From: Typha latifolia
Taxonomy: Eukaryota > Streptophyta > Magnoliopsida > Poales > Typhaceae
Direction of reading: 5' to 3'
DNA: 64,000 nt
Assembly: GCA_019914945.1 (NCBI GenBank)
Contig: CM034107.1
Coordinates: 1,798,001-1,862,000, forward strand
How positions within the stretch are numbered: the stretch's first letter is position 1; the number at the start of each line of letters is the position of its first letter. The notes under the pieces are model-generated. The model saw nothing but the letters and a program-made list of their open reading frames with translations. It was not told the DNA's origin and made no database searches. The translations under genes were made by a program, and so were the position numbers. Positions 51,903 through 64,000 of the stretch are shown here, one piece after another.

Positions 51903-54900
51903 TCACTTTTTTCCACCCCCAGATACATTGAATTTGAAGAATATAATGTCCCCATCCTGAACTACGTAGGTCTTTCCTTCCTGCTTGTACTTTCCAGCAG
52001 CCTATAATATCGAGGACAATGACGGTAAGAGATATATCCATAATTTTTTTTTCAAACAAACTTTGAGGTATAAACAGAATCAGCTCTAAAAACTAAAAAG
52101 GGAAAAGAAGCAAATGACAGAATGGTGATAGTTTTGTACCTTAACTGCTGCTTCACTGCCCAGTTCCTTTAGATCCTCAAATTTCATAACCTGAAGCCAG
52201 AATGTTCATATAAATAACTCTAACATAATATTGTGATAATACTATCTATCCCAAAATACATAGAACTAAGCAGCATTTTGAATCCACTGACATCATAATT
52301 TACAAATTCCTTAAGGAGTCAAATGAAATTGAAAAGATATCAGATGAAACAGTGTGGAGTGTCTTGTGTATATAGCTTTCAAATTGAATCAAAAAGAGCA
52401 GCACACGAAATTCATGATATGTAATATGTACAGAAGATATAGACATATGCTAAATATGGAGAGCAGGTGCGGAAACAATATCAATGACATAGTGTCAATT
52501 AAGAACATATGCGTAGATATTAGACAAGGTTATATATGAATCCAACTAGACACACCCAGAACATTCTACTACCATCTTTCGATCACCAGAAAGTAGGCAG
52601 GGTAAGAAGAGTTGATGGCACAATTTCCAATTTTCAATAAACAATTTAAGAAAACAATATATTCTGGTTGAAAAAAACACAAACAACTCTAGTTTCATAA
52701 TTCATTTGAAATTTTGTTAATAATTGATAGAAGTGAAACATCAAAAATATTAAAGTACTGAATACTGAAATGAAAACAGACAAGATATTTCTAATCCAAA
52801 ACAGAAAACAAATAAATAGGAAGTCTGATAAATCACCAACAATTAAAGGTATGAAATCTCTCTTTCTAATGTGAGCATCAACTTGAGAACAAACAGTAAC
52901 ATGTAAAGGGAATAAAATAAAAGAGAAATACCTCAGCACATATAAAACCTTTTTCAAAATCAGTGTGTATAGCACCAGCAGCTTGAGGGGCCTTAGTTTG
53001 TCGTCTGATCTGCCAACATTTCACCTAGGACAACATTCATTACACATCAACTCAGTAAATCAAAAAATACAAACATATAGTTGGGGCTAAAGGCTTGGTT
53101 GATGGTTAAAATACAAAAATTCCCATTCAAGTGTTGTTGGTTCTATGCAACTACTATGATAATATGGATCGTAATACATTTAAGAGTAGCTTGATGACAC
53201 AGGAATAATTAGATATGTAACAGTAATAGTTAGCTGATAGTAAGACAGATCATTTGGACAGATATAGAGAGGAAAAACATTGAGTAAATGCTATATCAGC
53301 ATGAAAAAGATTATTTGCTCAGAAATATTAACAGAAAAGTATAAAGAGTATTCGACACAAACAAATTAGAATACATGTTATTATATAGTTCTATGTCAGG
53401 AAAACAAAAGCAATTAAAGAAGCAAAACACAATTTCCAAAAATAATAACAAAGACTCGACTATTCAGCATTAGAGATTCACACAACGGAAAGATATACCT
53501 CATCTGGTCCAGCAGTGAAAAAGTATATGAGATTGATTGCTGCAAAACCAGTCTTAATAATTTTTGGGATCGCACTGAAACACATAAAAGACAACTTGCT
53601 TTAAAAAATTAACATTTAATGCAAAAGGTTTATTATATCATAAAAATGTAGCTTCAAGCTGTGTGAATATCAGCATGTTGTTATTCTCTTACCAAAATGC
53701 AAGCCATAAAATTTGCCAAAAACTTTTCATCATCTTCACATAAAGCAAGGGAAATAGATATAAACTGCTATGCTGTGTGCTGTGCAACTATTTAGCAGCA
53801 TGCAGGCACTCAAAAACATATACAGAAAGACCATGTGATTGTACATATAGCTCAAGTTCTCTGCTTTAGTGGCTTGTCATGTGACAGGAGCGAACAGTTT
53901 GAGCAAAACAATGAAAACCTTCAGAAGTTAATATCGGAGGACATATTAATGCATGAGGCTCAGCAAGCATATCTTAGGAGGACGAAGCAAGCAGTCGGTG
54001 GCACAGTGGCAAGCCCTACAGTCAAACTAGGTGGCGACATCTCCTGATGATGGTAAGATGAAATAGAAAAACAACTACTGATGTGCATATCTTCATTTAT
54101 CAGGATTTTCATAAAAGGGGCAGAAAAAAGAAAGAAAAAAAATGCAGAAATCATTCCATATTCTGGAGTAAATAATTTCTCAAACTTTCCTAATAGATAC
54201 CCTTCTGTGCTACTTGCTACAGTCAGATGCTTCTTATTAATCAATTATCATTGAAAACTAGGTAGACGAGATAGTATGAGAGCATGCCTCTGCAACTTGT
54301 TTTCATCACAGTATTTAGCAGCTTCATCCTCGGGCATATCTGTTAGTGACTTTTCCAAAACACAACTAAATGGAATAATAGGCTCACCACCATGCCCCTG
54401 CACCCTGAGATAAAAAGGAAACATATCAGGTACTACAATTGAGATATTTTATGCAATAGAGAAGCTGATAGATTACATGTTTAATCTATATCATGTGGAA
54501 TCAGAGGATGAGGCATTTCAGCAAATTGTTACAACTGGCACCATGCTAAAATCTGGAAGCACAATCACATGTGCATTCCAGGAACATGATCTATCATTAA
54601 AGTTGGGAGAAATTGAATCTCCAGAGCATCTGGACTTACATAGTATTTACCAGTTTATGCAGTACACAATTCTCAACAACTTTTCCAAGTCCATCAAATC
54701 ATTTCAGAATATTAAAAAAAAAACCTTATACTATAAAGCTTGACATATAATTATAAAATATGGCTAGATCCGGATACTAGTAATCCTCATTCTTGCAACA
54801 ACATTTCCTGCTTCTCAAGATATTTTACTCAGTATAAAATAATAACTCCTGAAAGAAATGCAATTATTTATTCCAGTGCAATTCTGCATGTAACCAAGTA

Positions 54901-57900
54901 AGGTAGCTGAATAAGTCATTACTGACTTTCAGAGCCCATCAGGTTCCAAAAAAAAAAGAGAGATAATCGGAAAATAATGTCAAACAAATTGGGGTATTTT
55001 ATGGTTTTTTTTTTTATTTCACAAGTCATATATTTATTACACTAAATGCAGAAGCAAAATCAAAATGTAAATGCATCTCAAGCCATCCTGCTGTAATAAT
55101 ATTTGAACATAGCCATACCAAGCATGGATCTTGGGAAGAAACTTGTTCTTTTTTCTTTGATAATCTTTCTCATTCATGTTCACCTGTAAATAGACATAAA
55201 AGATAAACATAAAACATAAAGCATATATCTCAAAAAATTTAGACATGAGAAAGGACAATTGAAAAAAGAAGAGGAAAACTGGAAGACGATCTGTATTTAT
55301 TTCTTGACAGTTGATGGCCCTTCTGTCATCATTTAAAAGAGCTTAACAGAAAGTGAGTGCTTTCAGCTCAGATGCACATTCTGATCTCAAAAGATGGGCA
55401 AGTGAGAGAAGATCACAAGCGAGACCAATTTTTAATTTCTTACCACCCCAAATGATACAAAGAGTCAATGGGTGTATTCAGCAAAAATATCCAAAATTGA
55501 AAAGCCTACTTCCACAAAAGAAATGGAAAGCATTTTCTTTTTTTCATAGCAGAGGGGCTATACCAAATAGACGACAGGCTTGGCTGTAAGCAACTGGAAA
55601 GTATTCAATATCTCAATATCTGCAGCTTTCCAATCACCTAGGCGGACATCTTTTCCGTCCATTATCCATGCTTTGACCTGCAGCATGAGGAAATAATGAC
55701 AAAAAAATTTGCTGAGTAGTAATTCGTGAATAAAAGGAAATGATACAAGGATAGTTAACCACAAGTTTGCAAGGAGAGAAATATAGAGCGAAAGTTTGCA
55801 GTATTCCTCGTCGGGCTACTAATTGCAACACCTGAGACTGTCCAGAAAAACTAAAATGACTACTTGAAGCTTTGAAGCTGAAGATATAATCTGCTGGTGA
55901 ATCTGATCTTTCAACTGGATTCTACTAAAAACAAACAACCTTCCATACCACAAAACTCATACACGACATCCTATAGACATCTTTTATCGAAGTTCTAAAA
56001 ACTGACTACACTTTTAATCTACCTAATTCTACAACTTTATTGCAGAAGAAACTTAGATATAACTCCCTTAATTTCAACCCCTATTACTTACTGATTCCTG
56101 TAGTCAGATAAAATTCTTTCCTGAGAAGTTGGCACTAACCTTGTCACATAAGTCATGCTCAATCTTAAGCTGCTTGTCGTTGCTCCTTTTCATCGACTTC
56201 TCAAGGTCTTCCAACCTCCTATCCATGAATTCCAAATCCTACAAAAAGCCCATGCAGTACAAAGAGGTCAAAAAGCAGATGTGCATACACAAGTTGGGGA
56301 GCAAGATAAATAATAGCACTTAGGTCTACCTTGCTTTTACAATACATAGATATCAAAGAACAACATAGATTATTTTTGCCCGATGAGAACTAACAATACC
56401 TTAAGCCGTAGCTCTTCACCAATGGTTTCTAAGTCCCTTACAGGATCCACAAGGTCATCAACATGAATAATTTCAGGATCTTCAAATGCCCCTAGAACAG
56501 GATTTTGATGAGTTAGAATAACACTCCACAACTGAAGTCACAAAATGCACCAGCATCCTAAATATCTCATGCAAATCAAAAATCTATTATCCTCCCCAAT
56601 TCAAGAAAAAGGACCTTACTTAACACATGAAAGATTCCATCAACGGCACGAATATGAGATAAGAAGTTGTTGCCTAAACCCTGTCCCTCATGAGCCCCTC
56701 TTACAAGTCCAGCTATGTCATGTATTTCTAGAAAAGCTGATACCTGCATAACAAATAATATCATGACTTATTATACCTCTACAAATATAGATTGAAGAAT
56801 TAAAGAAACAGAATAGGAAATCACAGTAATTAGATGATAATTCTCCTCGAAAAGAATATGAAATACAATGTTTTGATCGAGTTTTCCACAAGTATGCAAA
56901 CTTGTGAGAGAAAGAAATATGCGGCATGCGCATCCCTTCTCTAACTTATATTTCTTATACAGTGGCAACTGAGTGACATAAAAAGTAAGAAGCTGACAGA
57001 AGTGAACGTCAATAGACTGTTACTATATGTTTTCTATCTACATTATGCTTCAACATGTTAGAAGTTCTTTCTAATGTAAAACGCTGAAAGCTTCAGCAAG
57101 GTTAAATGTTTAGCAGCAAGAGCACAAAGATAAATTGCTCAGCTAAAATCTGAAACTCATCCCTAGGCACAAAGCATTGTTTACATACATGTTACACTAC
57201 TTTTGGCTCGATAAGCAGATTTTTAACAGAAGAAGAGCAAAATATATTGTTATTTTTTCTTCTTAAACCAGCCTTGATTAGTTGATTACGCCAATAACTG
57301 AGTTCAATGCATAGAAAATGTGTTGGGCACTACACGAGTCCCATTTGCATGACAGAGATTGCAACAAACCATCAATTATAGGAATGCTAAAGTTAGGGCA
57401 TCATTAAACAATTATAGCCCCAACTTGTCAACAATGGATAAACTGGACCTTATAATTGTAAGAAAGAAACTTTGAATGACATCCAATGAATATACAAACA
57501 AGCAAGAACTGCATAATCTATAAATTTCTTAAAGAAGAAAAATAAACACAAACGAAAAAGAGCATACTTATAGGCAAAGACCTAACTTGCAGCCCTACAG
57601 AAGAAAAATACTATTAGAGTGAAACCACCAACCTCACTCTTTGGCTTGAATAGTTGACAGAGCCAGTCAAACCTCTCATCTGGAATATTAACCCGTGCCT
57701 CATTGGGCTCTATGGTACAAAATGGGAAGTTTTCCGCAGGGATTGACAGTTTTGTGAGAGTGTTAAAAAGAGTTGATTTTCCCACATTCGGCAAGCCAAC
57801 CTGTTAAATTATAAAAACATACACAAATTATCATAGAAACAACCGAATGTTGATCTAATTTCATCTTAAAATTCTAAAACATATGCATTGTCTTCACACC

Positions 57901-58448
57901 ACGCGACACAAGATAAAAGAAAAAAATAATGCGTTGAAGAGTAAAAAGATGGAACTTTTATCTTAAAACCGGTCCCTTTATAGTCTAAACAAAAAAACTT
58001 TCCTCTTGACAAAGAACCGAATGCTCATAATAGTTTCATCTTATAATTCTACAATAATACATTGTCTCCCCATCAAACGATACAAGATAAAACATTTAAT
58101 CCTTAATTTAGTTCCTTTTTCAGTCTAACAAGTTAACATTCCCCTTGACCGATCGAGAATCATTTCGCGATACAGAAAACATCACAGTTCCCTCCAAAAT
58201 ACTTAAGAAAGATAAACAATCACGAAAGCAGCAACAAAGTAAAACAAGGAAACGAAGAAAAGATAGCTAAGAACAAATAAATAAGAAATAAAATCTAATA
58301 CAACCTAACAAAAACCCATTGTTCTTCATGACAGAGGAAATTTAGATGGTCGAAAGCTTACGATTCCGATCTTGAGGTGAGACGAGAACCGCCCAAGAAT
58401 GGGCCGCTCGGCCGGGGCATCCTTCGATTTCGCGGCCTTCGGGGGCAT
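51903..58448 (-). CDS. OLA1: Obg-like ATPase 1 (YchF/OLA1)
   Basis: Twelve exons on the minus strand: 58362-58448, 57633-57800, 56620-56743, 56400-56491, 56140-56238, 55564-55677, 55119-55183, 54288-54404, 53499-53574, 52932-53024, 52140-52190 and 51903-52001 (1185 nt, 394 aa, the usual length). The G1/P-loop GLPNVGKST is at 31-39, the G3-region [17 protein letters not shown] at ~94-110, and the coiled-coil segment at ~155-200. The NKxD position reads NMNE (residues 230-233), the change that makes YchF proteins prefer ATP. A TGS domain ends in [21 protein letters not shown]. YchF/OLA1 is a cytosolic P-loop ATPase associated with ribosomes and stress responses (rice OsYchF1 in defence and salt response). 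Intron 8 uses a GC donor; the rest are GT-AG. The promoter has translation-gene motifs. Confidence 0.96.
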
Positions 58449-58567
58449 TTGCGAAGGATTCTAAGTCCAAATGGCTGTTTCTACGATTCAGTTCTTCGCC
58501 CACTCCCACTTTAAGCTCTAAGCTTTTTGTCCTTCGATGAAGGCGAGATGAGAAGAGAACGTGGCGT

Positions 58568-58688
58568 AAACCCTAGAATCTAAATCCGAGGACGTGCTCT
58601 CGAACTGGATACTAATCGGGCCTACAAATTGGGCCGGTCTTCAATCCTCATCTTGCTCCGGCCCAAGAACTAGGCCCTTGTGGGCCCA
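58568..58688 (-). promoter_or_regulatory. Telo-box and site II motifs in OLA1 promoter
   Basis: A telo-box AAACCCTA lies at 58568-58575. Site II elements follow at 58630-58635 (TGGGCC), 58660-58665 (GGCCCA) and 58681-58688 (TGGGCCCA), all 120-240 bp upstream of the OLA1 ATG. The telo-box plus site II pair is known from plant ribosomal-protein and translation genes expressed in dividing cells. Confidence 0.6.
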
Positions 58689-59692
58689 GATCGACTCCTC
58701 CTATATTTCAGATATTTTAATACGTCCGAGAAGTTGACTATTTCCTCAAAAAACAAAAAAAAAGAACAAAAAAGAAGTTGACTAAAACTTAATAAATTAT
58801 TATTTGTCTGCTGATCTGCAAGGAAGCTATCAGTTTTATACAATCTAATTCACACTTGTAGAATTATTTCTTTGGCCTTTCTTTAACTGCAACAAGCTAT
58901 TATTACTGCTTCACATTCTTGCATAGAGACGTCTTAGACTTAACCTTTCAGATTCTGAATTACCAGCAAGTACTCAAGGCATCTTCACATATTCAGCTTA
59001 GCATCATGGTGCTTAGGATGGATTATTGAACCTTTTTATTGCATGTTTGATTTGCTGCTGTTGTAGCTTTGAATTCACCAGATTTATAAAGAGAATAAAG
59101 TAGTCTTGAAAGGAGTCTGTAATGAGAGAGAGAATCACAAGGAGTTGAGAATAACTAGTTCATCTAACAAAAGAACAACTATAGCAGTAACAGAAGAAAA
59201 GCATATCGTGTGTTTTTTGGTGTTACAATTTTCTCCTTCCAGGCCAGATGCTAACCTCTTATATAGATATCGTTACCAAGAGCTTTAGTCAGTTAAATTC
59301 AGAAGATAAAACCCAAGAAGGAAAGTTATAAACTCAAGAGGATATATTTCATTAGTAGCATTTATACATGTCTCAGTGGACAAAAGTACATTAATTTTCA
59401 GTGTCTGAAACAAATGACTCAGGCATGAGAGATTCATCTGCCAGATGATAAGAAAACTTTAGCATTTTGACAGTTTCATACTTGATAATCTACAGGAAAT
59501 CCTATTCTTCAACTTCTTCGAGCAGAAGAGATTTCAAAGAATGTAAGGTTACTTGTTAACTATCATGCGATGAAAAAGTTTTTAACACTCAAAATGACCT
59601 TCTCAGGGTGACCCAGCTATCTGAAATCAACAACTCCAACAATGTCTTCAGACAGTGTCACTCAGGTTTCATAGAGCACTATCGATTTTATT
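58689..59692. other. Intergenic between OLA1 and HERK2-like gene
   Basis: About 1 kb. The right part is the 3' UTR of the HERK2-like gene. A short plus frame at 59106-59288 has no domain. Nothing else is recognised. Confidence 0.55.
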
Positions 59693-62191
59693 TTACGATG
59701 GCTTTGACGAAACTTCCTCTTCTCTCTCTCTCATATTTGGGAGACTAAAAGATAAATCGGTAAAGCCGAATTCGCTACTTCTGAATAATTCGCTATCTGC
59801 CTTTTGCTTGTAAGCTTCATGGAGTTGCAAGACATACTCCAGGTGCCATAGGACCTCACCCATCGTAGGCCTGTTCTTCCCCTCATCGGCAAGACACTTC
59901 TCAGCAATTTCCCCAAACTTCTTCAAAGACTCCAACGAATAATCCCCTTCCAGCCGTGGGTCGATAACTGCTTCAATCGACCGCTGACGTTGCCACCGGA
60001 GCGCCCATTCAGCTAAGTTAATTTGATCCTTTGGCAAGCTTGGATTTATCACAGGCCTGGCACAGATGACTTCAAACAGCACCACTCCAAAAGAGTAGAC
60101 ATCTGATTTTTGAGTAAGCTGTTGTCTGCGAAAATATTCAGGATCAAGGTATCCAAAGCTTCCTTTTACTGCAGTACTAACATGGGTATGATCCAATGCA
60201 GGTCCGGCTCTCGACAGTCCAAAGTCCGACATTTTGGCAACAAAATTCTCATCCAACAGAATGTTGGTTGTCTTAACATCCCTGTGGATTATACCTCTGT
60301 CTGCTCCAGTGTGAAGATAGTGAAGTCCCCGAGCTGCCCCAATGCATGCATCCAACCGCTGCTTCCATGTAAGAGTCGGGAAACCACTTCCATAGAGATG
60401 GCTTCTTAATGTCCCATTTGCCATGAACTCATAGACCAGAATCATCTCCCTTTGCTCATCGCAGTACCCAATCAAGGAAACAAGGTGCCGATGCCGAAGC
60501 TTTGAAAGCATCTCAATTTCTGTCTCAAATTCTTTTAGGCCCTGTCCAGATAGAGGATGTGCCCTCTTAATTGCCACTAGGTTCCCCTCGTCAACTTCAC
60601 CCTTGTAGACCTTACCAAACCCTCCAGTTCCCATAACCAGAGAATCATCAAAGTTCCTTGTGGCAGCTCTGATCTCCGCCAAAGTGAACATCCTGCCTAT
60701 TCTTAAACTAGCTGTTGTTCCAGTATTTATCAGAGGAGATTTCGATGCTCGAGCATCAGAGGTGCTTGCCATGGTCTCATGAAGAAAAAGTGGATGCCAA
60801 CCAGGAGGGCTCTCTTTCACAGTAGCTGCTCTCTTTCCTCGAATACAATGACATGACAGAAAAGAGACAACCGTGACGGTGATTATGAAAGCAACACCAA
60901 GACCAACTGCTTCGGATATAGTTTTGCTGTTTGGCTTCTTAGCAGAAATTTTTCCATCACCAGTGTTAATCCTTTCCGATATGTAAGCGAGGTTTCCATT
61001 CCTGCTGAGCTTGAAAATCTCCAAACCGTTTAGAAGTGCATCAGTACCTGAAGCACTGGTCAAAGAATCAGGACCTAACTGAAGCCAAAGAGAGTCTATC
61101 TGCTGGGAAACAGCATCAACATAGTCGTCATGGTAGGCTTTGTTCATCCCCCCAGCCCTCACAAACACATCATAGTTTTCAGCAGCCGTTTTGTTGTTGA
61201 TATAGATTTTAAAAATTCTCTGGTTCGGTTGATCATAACGCAGCTCACAGAAGTGTAAACGGACCAAGTAGTCAAAGTTGGGGTCAACAGGAAATTTCCA
61301 TGATACATTGAACCTCTTCTCCACAACTTCATTATTGCTCATAATCCTTGCAGTCTCATAAACCATAATAGGCGCAATTGAAGAGTCATTGCTAGATATA
61401 TAACTTACATTTGAACTATTATATATCGTGGTTGCAGCATTCACAGAGAACATGAATCTCTCATCTGAATCCCAAGGCCTCCACAGATCTTGGTCTTCAT
61501 TGGATTTAACTCCTGGCCCTCCAACATTTAAGCGGTACATGGTCTCAATTCCTCGGTCAGTCAAACTCAAAGGGATTTTCAGACCATTGCTGGCTACTTT
61601 GTTTATAGTTTCATTGAAGAAATTATCAGGAGCTTGAATGACCTCGAGTGCATTCACAAAAGCAAATGATCCAGAGATGGGAATAAACTCAATCCGAAGC
61701 CCATTAAGATTGACACTGAGAAAATACTCTTTCACAATGGAGGTGATGACCGAATTACTGCTGAGACTCTTCCGTGAGATCTCCTTGGAGACATTGAACT
61801 TGGAAACCAACTTCAGCTCATTTGCCATCACATCAAATGCCGACTCATTTGCATTGTATGCTGCAAACTCAAAGGGATAGAAATGAAGTCTAATGCAGTA
61901 ATTTCCAGAAAGAACACTGAAGTTGTAGTGTGAAGCTGTGTTAAAAATGCGGGCACTTCTATATAAAGATCCAAAGACTGCCTCTCCACTGACTGGGGCA
62001 GCAGATGCAACAATTCCAGGAGAATTTAAGGTAAAATTATCACTGGAAGCCTCATCCCCAACCCATTTCCTACCATCAGCATCACTGCTAGTATGAGATC
62101 CACAATTGATCAGAAATGTACTCCCATGAATTTGTGCAACTCGCGAAAGTATAATTACAAGACCCAAGAGAAACAGGTCTAGTATCTTCAT
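59693..62191 (-). CDS. HERK2: CrRLK1L receptor kinase, HERK2-like (At1g30570 type)
   Basis: An intronless frame of 832 aa. A signal peptide (MKILDLFLLGLVIILSRV) is followed by two malectin-like domains (~27-400; INCGSHT start, PWDSDERFMF, VRLHFCELRYDQPNQRIFKI, YDVFVRAGGMNKAYHDDYVD), with many N-glycosylation sequons. The TM is at ~425-448 (GLGVAFIITVTVVSFL). The kinase starts with MFTLAEIRAATRNF (~500): G-loop GTGGFGKVYKG, VAIKRAHP Lys, IIHRDVKTTNILLDENF (~635) and DFGLSRAGPALDHTHVST, with the family signature VKGSFGYLDPEYFRRQQLTQ. It is an RD kinase with all catalytic residues. The CrRLK1L family senses cell-wall state and RALF peptides at the plasma membrane; the kinase wording is closest to HERK2, which acts with HERK1/THE1 in cell elongation. 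Single-exon coding is normal for the family. Confidence 0.92.
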   Translation of the reverse strand: MKILDLFLLGLVIILSRVAQIHGSTFLINCGSHTSSDADGRKWVGDEASSDNFTLNSPGIVASAAPVSGEAVFGSLYRSARIFNTASHYNFSVLSGNYCIRLHFYPFEFAAYNANESAFDVMANELKLVSKFNVSKEISRKSLSSNSVITSIVKEYFLSVNLNGLRIEFIPISGSFAFVNALEVIQAPDNFFNETINKVASNGLKIPLSLTDRGIETMYRLNVGGPGVKSNEDQDLWRPWDSDERFMFSVNAATTIYNSSNVSYISSNDSSIAPIMVYETARIMSNNEVVEKRFNVSWKFPVDPNFDYLVRLHFCELRYDQPNQRIFKIYINNKTAAENYDVFVRAGGMNKAYHDDYVDAVSQQIDSLWLQLGPDSLTSASGTDALLNGLEIFKLSRNGNLAYISERINTGDGKISAKKPNSKTISEAVGLGVAFIITVTVVSFLSCHCIRGKRAATVKESPPGWHPLFLHETMASTSDARASKSPLINTGTTASLRIGRMFTLAEIRAATRNFDDSLVMGTGGFGKVYKGEVDEGNLVAIKRAHPLSGQGLKEFETEIEMLSKLRHRHLVSLIGYCDEQREMILVYEFMANGTLRSHLYGSGFPTLTWKQRLDACIGAARGLHYLHTGADRGIIHRDVKTTNILLDENFVAKMSDFGLSRAGPALDHTHVSTAVKGSFGYLDPEYFRRQQLTQKSDVYSFGVVLFEVICARPVINPSLPKDQINLAEWALRWQRQRSIEAVIDPRLEGDYSLESLKKFGEIAEKCLADEGKNRPTMGEVLWHLEYVLQLHEAYKQKADSELFRSSEFGFTDLSFSLPNMREREEEVSSKPS

Positions 62192-63257
62192 ATCTCAAAT
62201 CTGATCCACAGTTTACTTGTGGCAATCTTGGAGATGGACACCTTAAAGACTTCTGAAATCTTGATAGGATGCACTCTAAAAGAATTCCATCAAACTAGAA
62301 GAGCAAGAATTCAACTTTTCAAGACATCTAAGATTCAAACTTTGCAGACATACATAGCAGAACCCTCAAGGAATTACAGGGAAGCAAGAGATTTTTTTTT
62401 TTTTGGAAAAAAAAAGAGCATTACCACCTTGTGATCAACCACTTCTATCTATTTCAGTTCCAACCCAGATAGCAAAACCTGGAAGAAAGAAGGAAAAGGA
62501 AAAAAAAAATGAATAGAGTTACAAGCGACAAGAGGGATCTAAATGCACAAGTGAAGCAAGATCTAGAGCATAAAGACCATCAAACAACAACCTTCAAGAA
62601 GACCCAGCTTTAGGAATGTAGACAGAATACTGCCATTAGATCCAAATGGGTTCCTTTCCCTTCTTCGGTTACTCAAAGTTGACAAAAGGGGATTAAATGC
62701 CAAGCACTAACGGTCACAAATCAGATAACAACTCTCCAAAAGCAGCTCCTTTTGATGCCGCAATCTCAAGGCTTGGATCTCACCTATGGAATCCCCTACA
62801 AGAACCAAAGGAGGGTTGAAGAAAGGAGAGATCTTTGCTTCAAAGGTTGGGTTTTTTCTCTCCCCACTGTCAAATGAGCCAGTAAAGATGAGAACCCAAC
62901 AAAAATTATGGGCCACAACTTGGCAATTTCTCCAGATGGGGTTCTCCCTTTAGCACATGAGAGAGACAAAGAGCTCAGTTGGAAAAGGATGCTTAACTGC
63001 CTGTTCTCTCCAAAGTGCAAAATTTTAGCCAGTGGAGTACCAAGAAAAGGAATTGCTCTCTCTTCTTTTCCTTTTCATATTACCCCCCCTATGCTTAGTC
63101 TTATCCCCTCAAAAGGAAGAAGATCCCCATAAAAGATTAAAATGTAGGTAGATATATGCAAAAAAGACCAAGAAAAATAAGAAGTAAATACTGTAGCAAG
63201 CACTTGCCTCTCTGTTCCTCTGTTCTTCCTCTTCTTCTTTTTCTTTTTCTTTTTATA
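62192..63257 (-). promoter_or_regulatory. HERK2-like 5' leader and TATA box
   Basis: On the minus strand a TATAAAAA lies at 63250-63257 beside a purine-rich (plus-strand CT-rich) stretch, implying transcription start near 63225. The leader would then be about 1 kb, or shorter if it contains an intron, as is often seen in CrRLK1L genes. I could not assign its splice sites with confidence. Small frames here are shadows. Confidence 0.4.
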
Positions 63258-64000
63258 TCTGTGATTCTGTCTGTGTGAAGGTGTTTCAACTTTCTTGACA
63301 GATTACTATTATTTTTTTCTTGCATTAACTTTCAGATTAGGGAGTTTAATGATTTGATATTAGCAAGGAGAATCCATTTTCAAAAGGGGGTGGAGGCACA
63401 TAATGTTGTCTGTGGGTGCATCAGCACTGCCATAATGGATGGTTGAGACACATGATCTCATTCATGGGCATACCACCACAGCCATTTGGAAGGAGGATGA
63501 TAAAGAGATAATATAAATAACAAATAAAGAAAGTGAAAGTAAAATAACATGAGAGAAAAGTAAAGGCAAATGATTCTTTGGAATGCTTTGGAAATTTATT
63601 TAAAACATCTTATAGTTTACTTTTAATGCTTCAGAAATATTCTAACATTAGTTTTTTTTTAAGGAACAATTACAAACTACATATTATAGCAGTAAAATAA
63701 CACTTAAAAGTAAGACAAGAACTAGTCTATCAAGATTAGAAAATTTTAGGTGTATTTTTTTAAAAATTTCCAAGAGTAAGATAAGATTCTCTGTTGGGTC
63801 TCTTACTGTTAGATTAAAGTTAATTAGGCTATTTTTTAAGCATTATAAATTACAATATGAGTCAAATTATAAATGGATGTGAATGGTAATATCTATAGTG
63901 TTTTGAATAAAATTTTCTATATCTATTGTACATCTAACACTTGGCTTGTAATGGATGATGGTGTTCTGCTTTGATGCATGCTAGATACTATAGTTTATTG
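63258..64000. other. Upstream AT-rich region to window end
   Basis: AT-rich upstream DNA of the HERK2-like gene. No gene or repeat family is recognised. Confidence 0.5.

Noticed and set aside
53835..54743. Plus-strand frames at 53835-54047 and 54477-54743
   Set aside because: Both fall in OLA1 introns, or antisense to them, and show no domain.
62192..63325. Short frames on both strands
   Set aside because: They fall in the HERK2-like leader and promoter and have no conserved features.

Overview
The window is nuclear DNA from a flowering plant. Genes have GT-AG introns, AT-rich intergenic DNA and many microsatellites, and one encodes a chloroplast photosystem II subunit. A monocot outside the grasses is my best guess. 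The miR160 star strand has the form I know from rice, and one intronless gene (5424-6323) is GC-rich amid AT-rich DNA, as in monocots with bimodal gene GC. The species cannot be named from this.

Layout: 1-2536 (-) is the 5' part of an FLS2-type LRR receptor kinase, whose kinase domain lies outside the window. 5424-6323 (-) is a MAKR/BKI1-like protein. 9814-13161 (+) is a NAC1-type transcription factor with a miR164 site. 14556-21427 (+) is the splicing factor DOT2/SART1 (12 coding exons). 26318-27670 (+) is an F-box/kelch protein. 33701-33784 (+) is a MIR160 hairpin preceded by four composite repeats with CT tracts. 36561-39537 (-) is a CRPK1-type cytoplasmic kinase (6 exons). 42466-45426 (+) is an OTU deubiquitinase. 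46069-49037 (-) is a TDM1/POLLENLESS3-type TPR protein. 49952-51098 (+) is psbR. 51903-58448 (-) is the YchF/OLA1 ATPase (12 exons, one GC-AG intron). 59693-62191 (-) is an intronless HERK2-type CrRLK1L receptor kinase.

I built the exon models by hand from splice consensus and protein family conservation. Every complete model sums to a multiple of three: NAC 234 aa, DOT2 893, CRPK1-like 383, OTU 326, TDM1-like 638, PsbR 139, OLA1 394.

The genes do not form an operon-like unit. Several act in receptor-kinase signalling (FLS2-like, CRPK1-like, HERK2-like, MAKR-like). NAC1 and MIR160 both belong to auxin-linked developmental control. These look like coincidental neighbours. No complete transposon, tRNA, rRNA or CRISPR was found. 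The most notable non-coding features are MIR160 with its repeat array, the miR164 site in the NAC gene, and promoter motifs that fit the genes they precede: telo-box plus site II at OLA1, and an MSA-like element at the TDM1-like gene.
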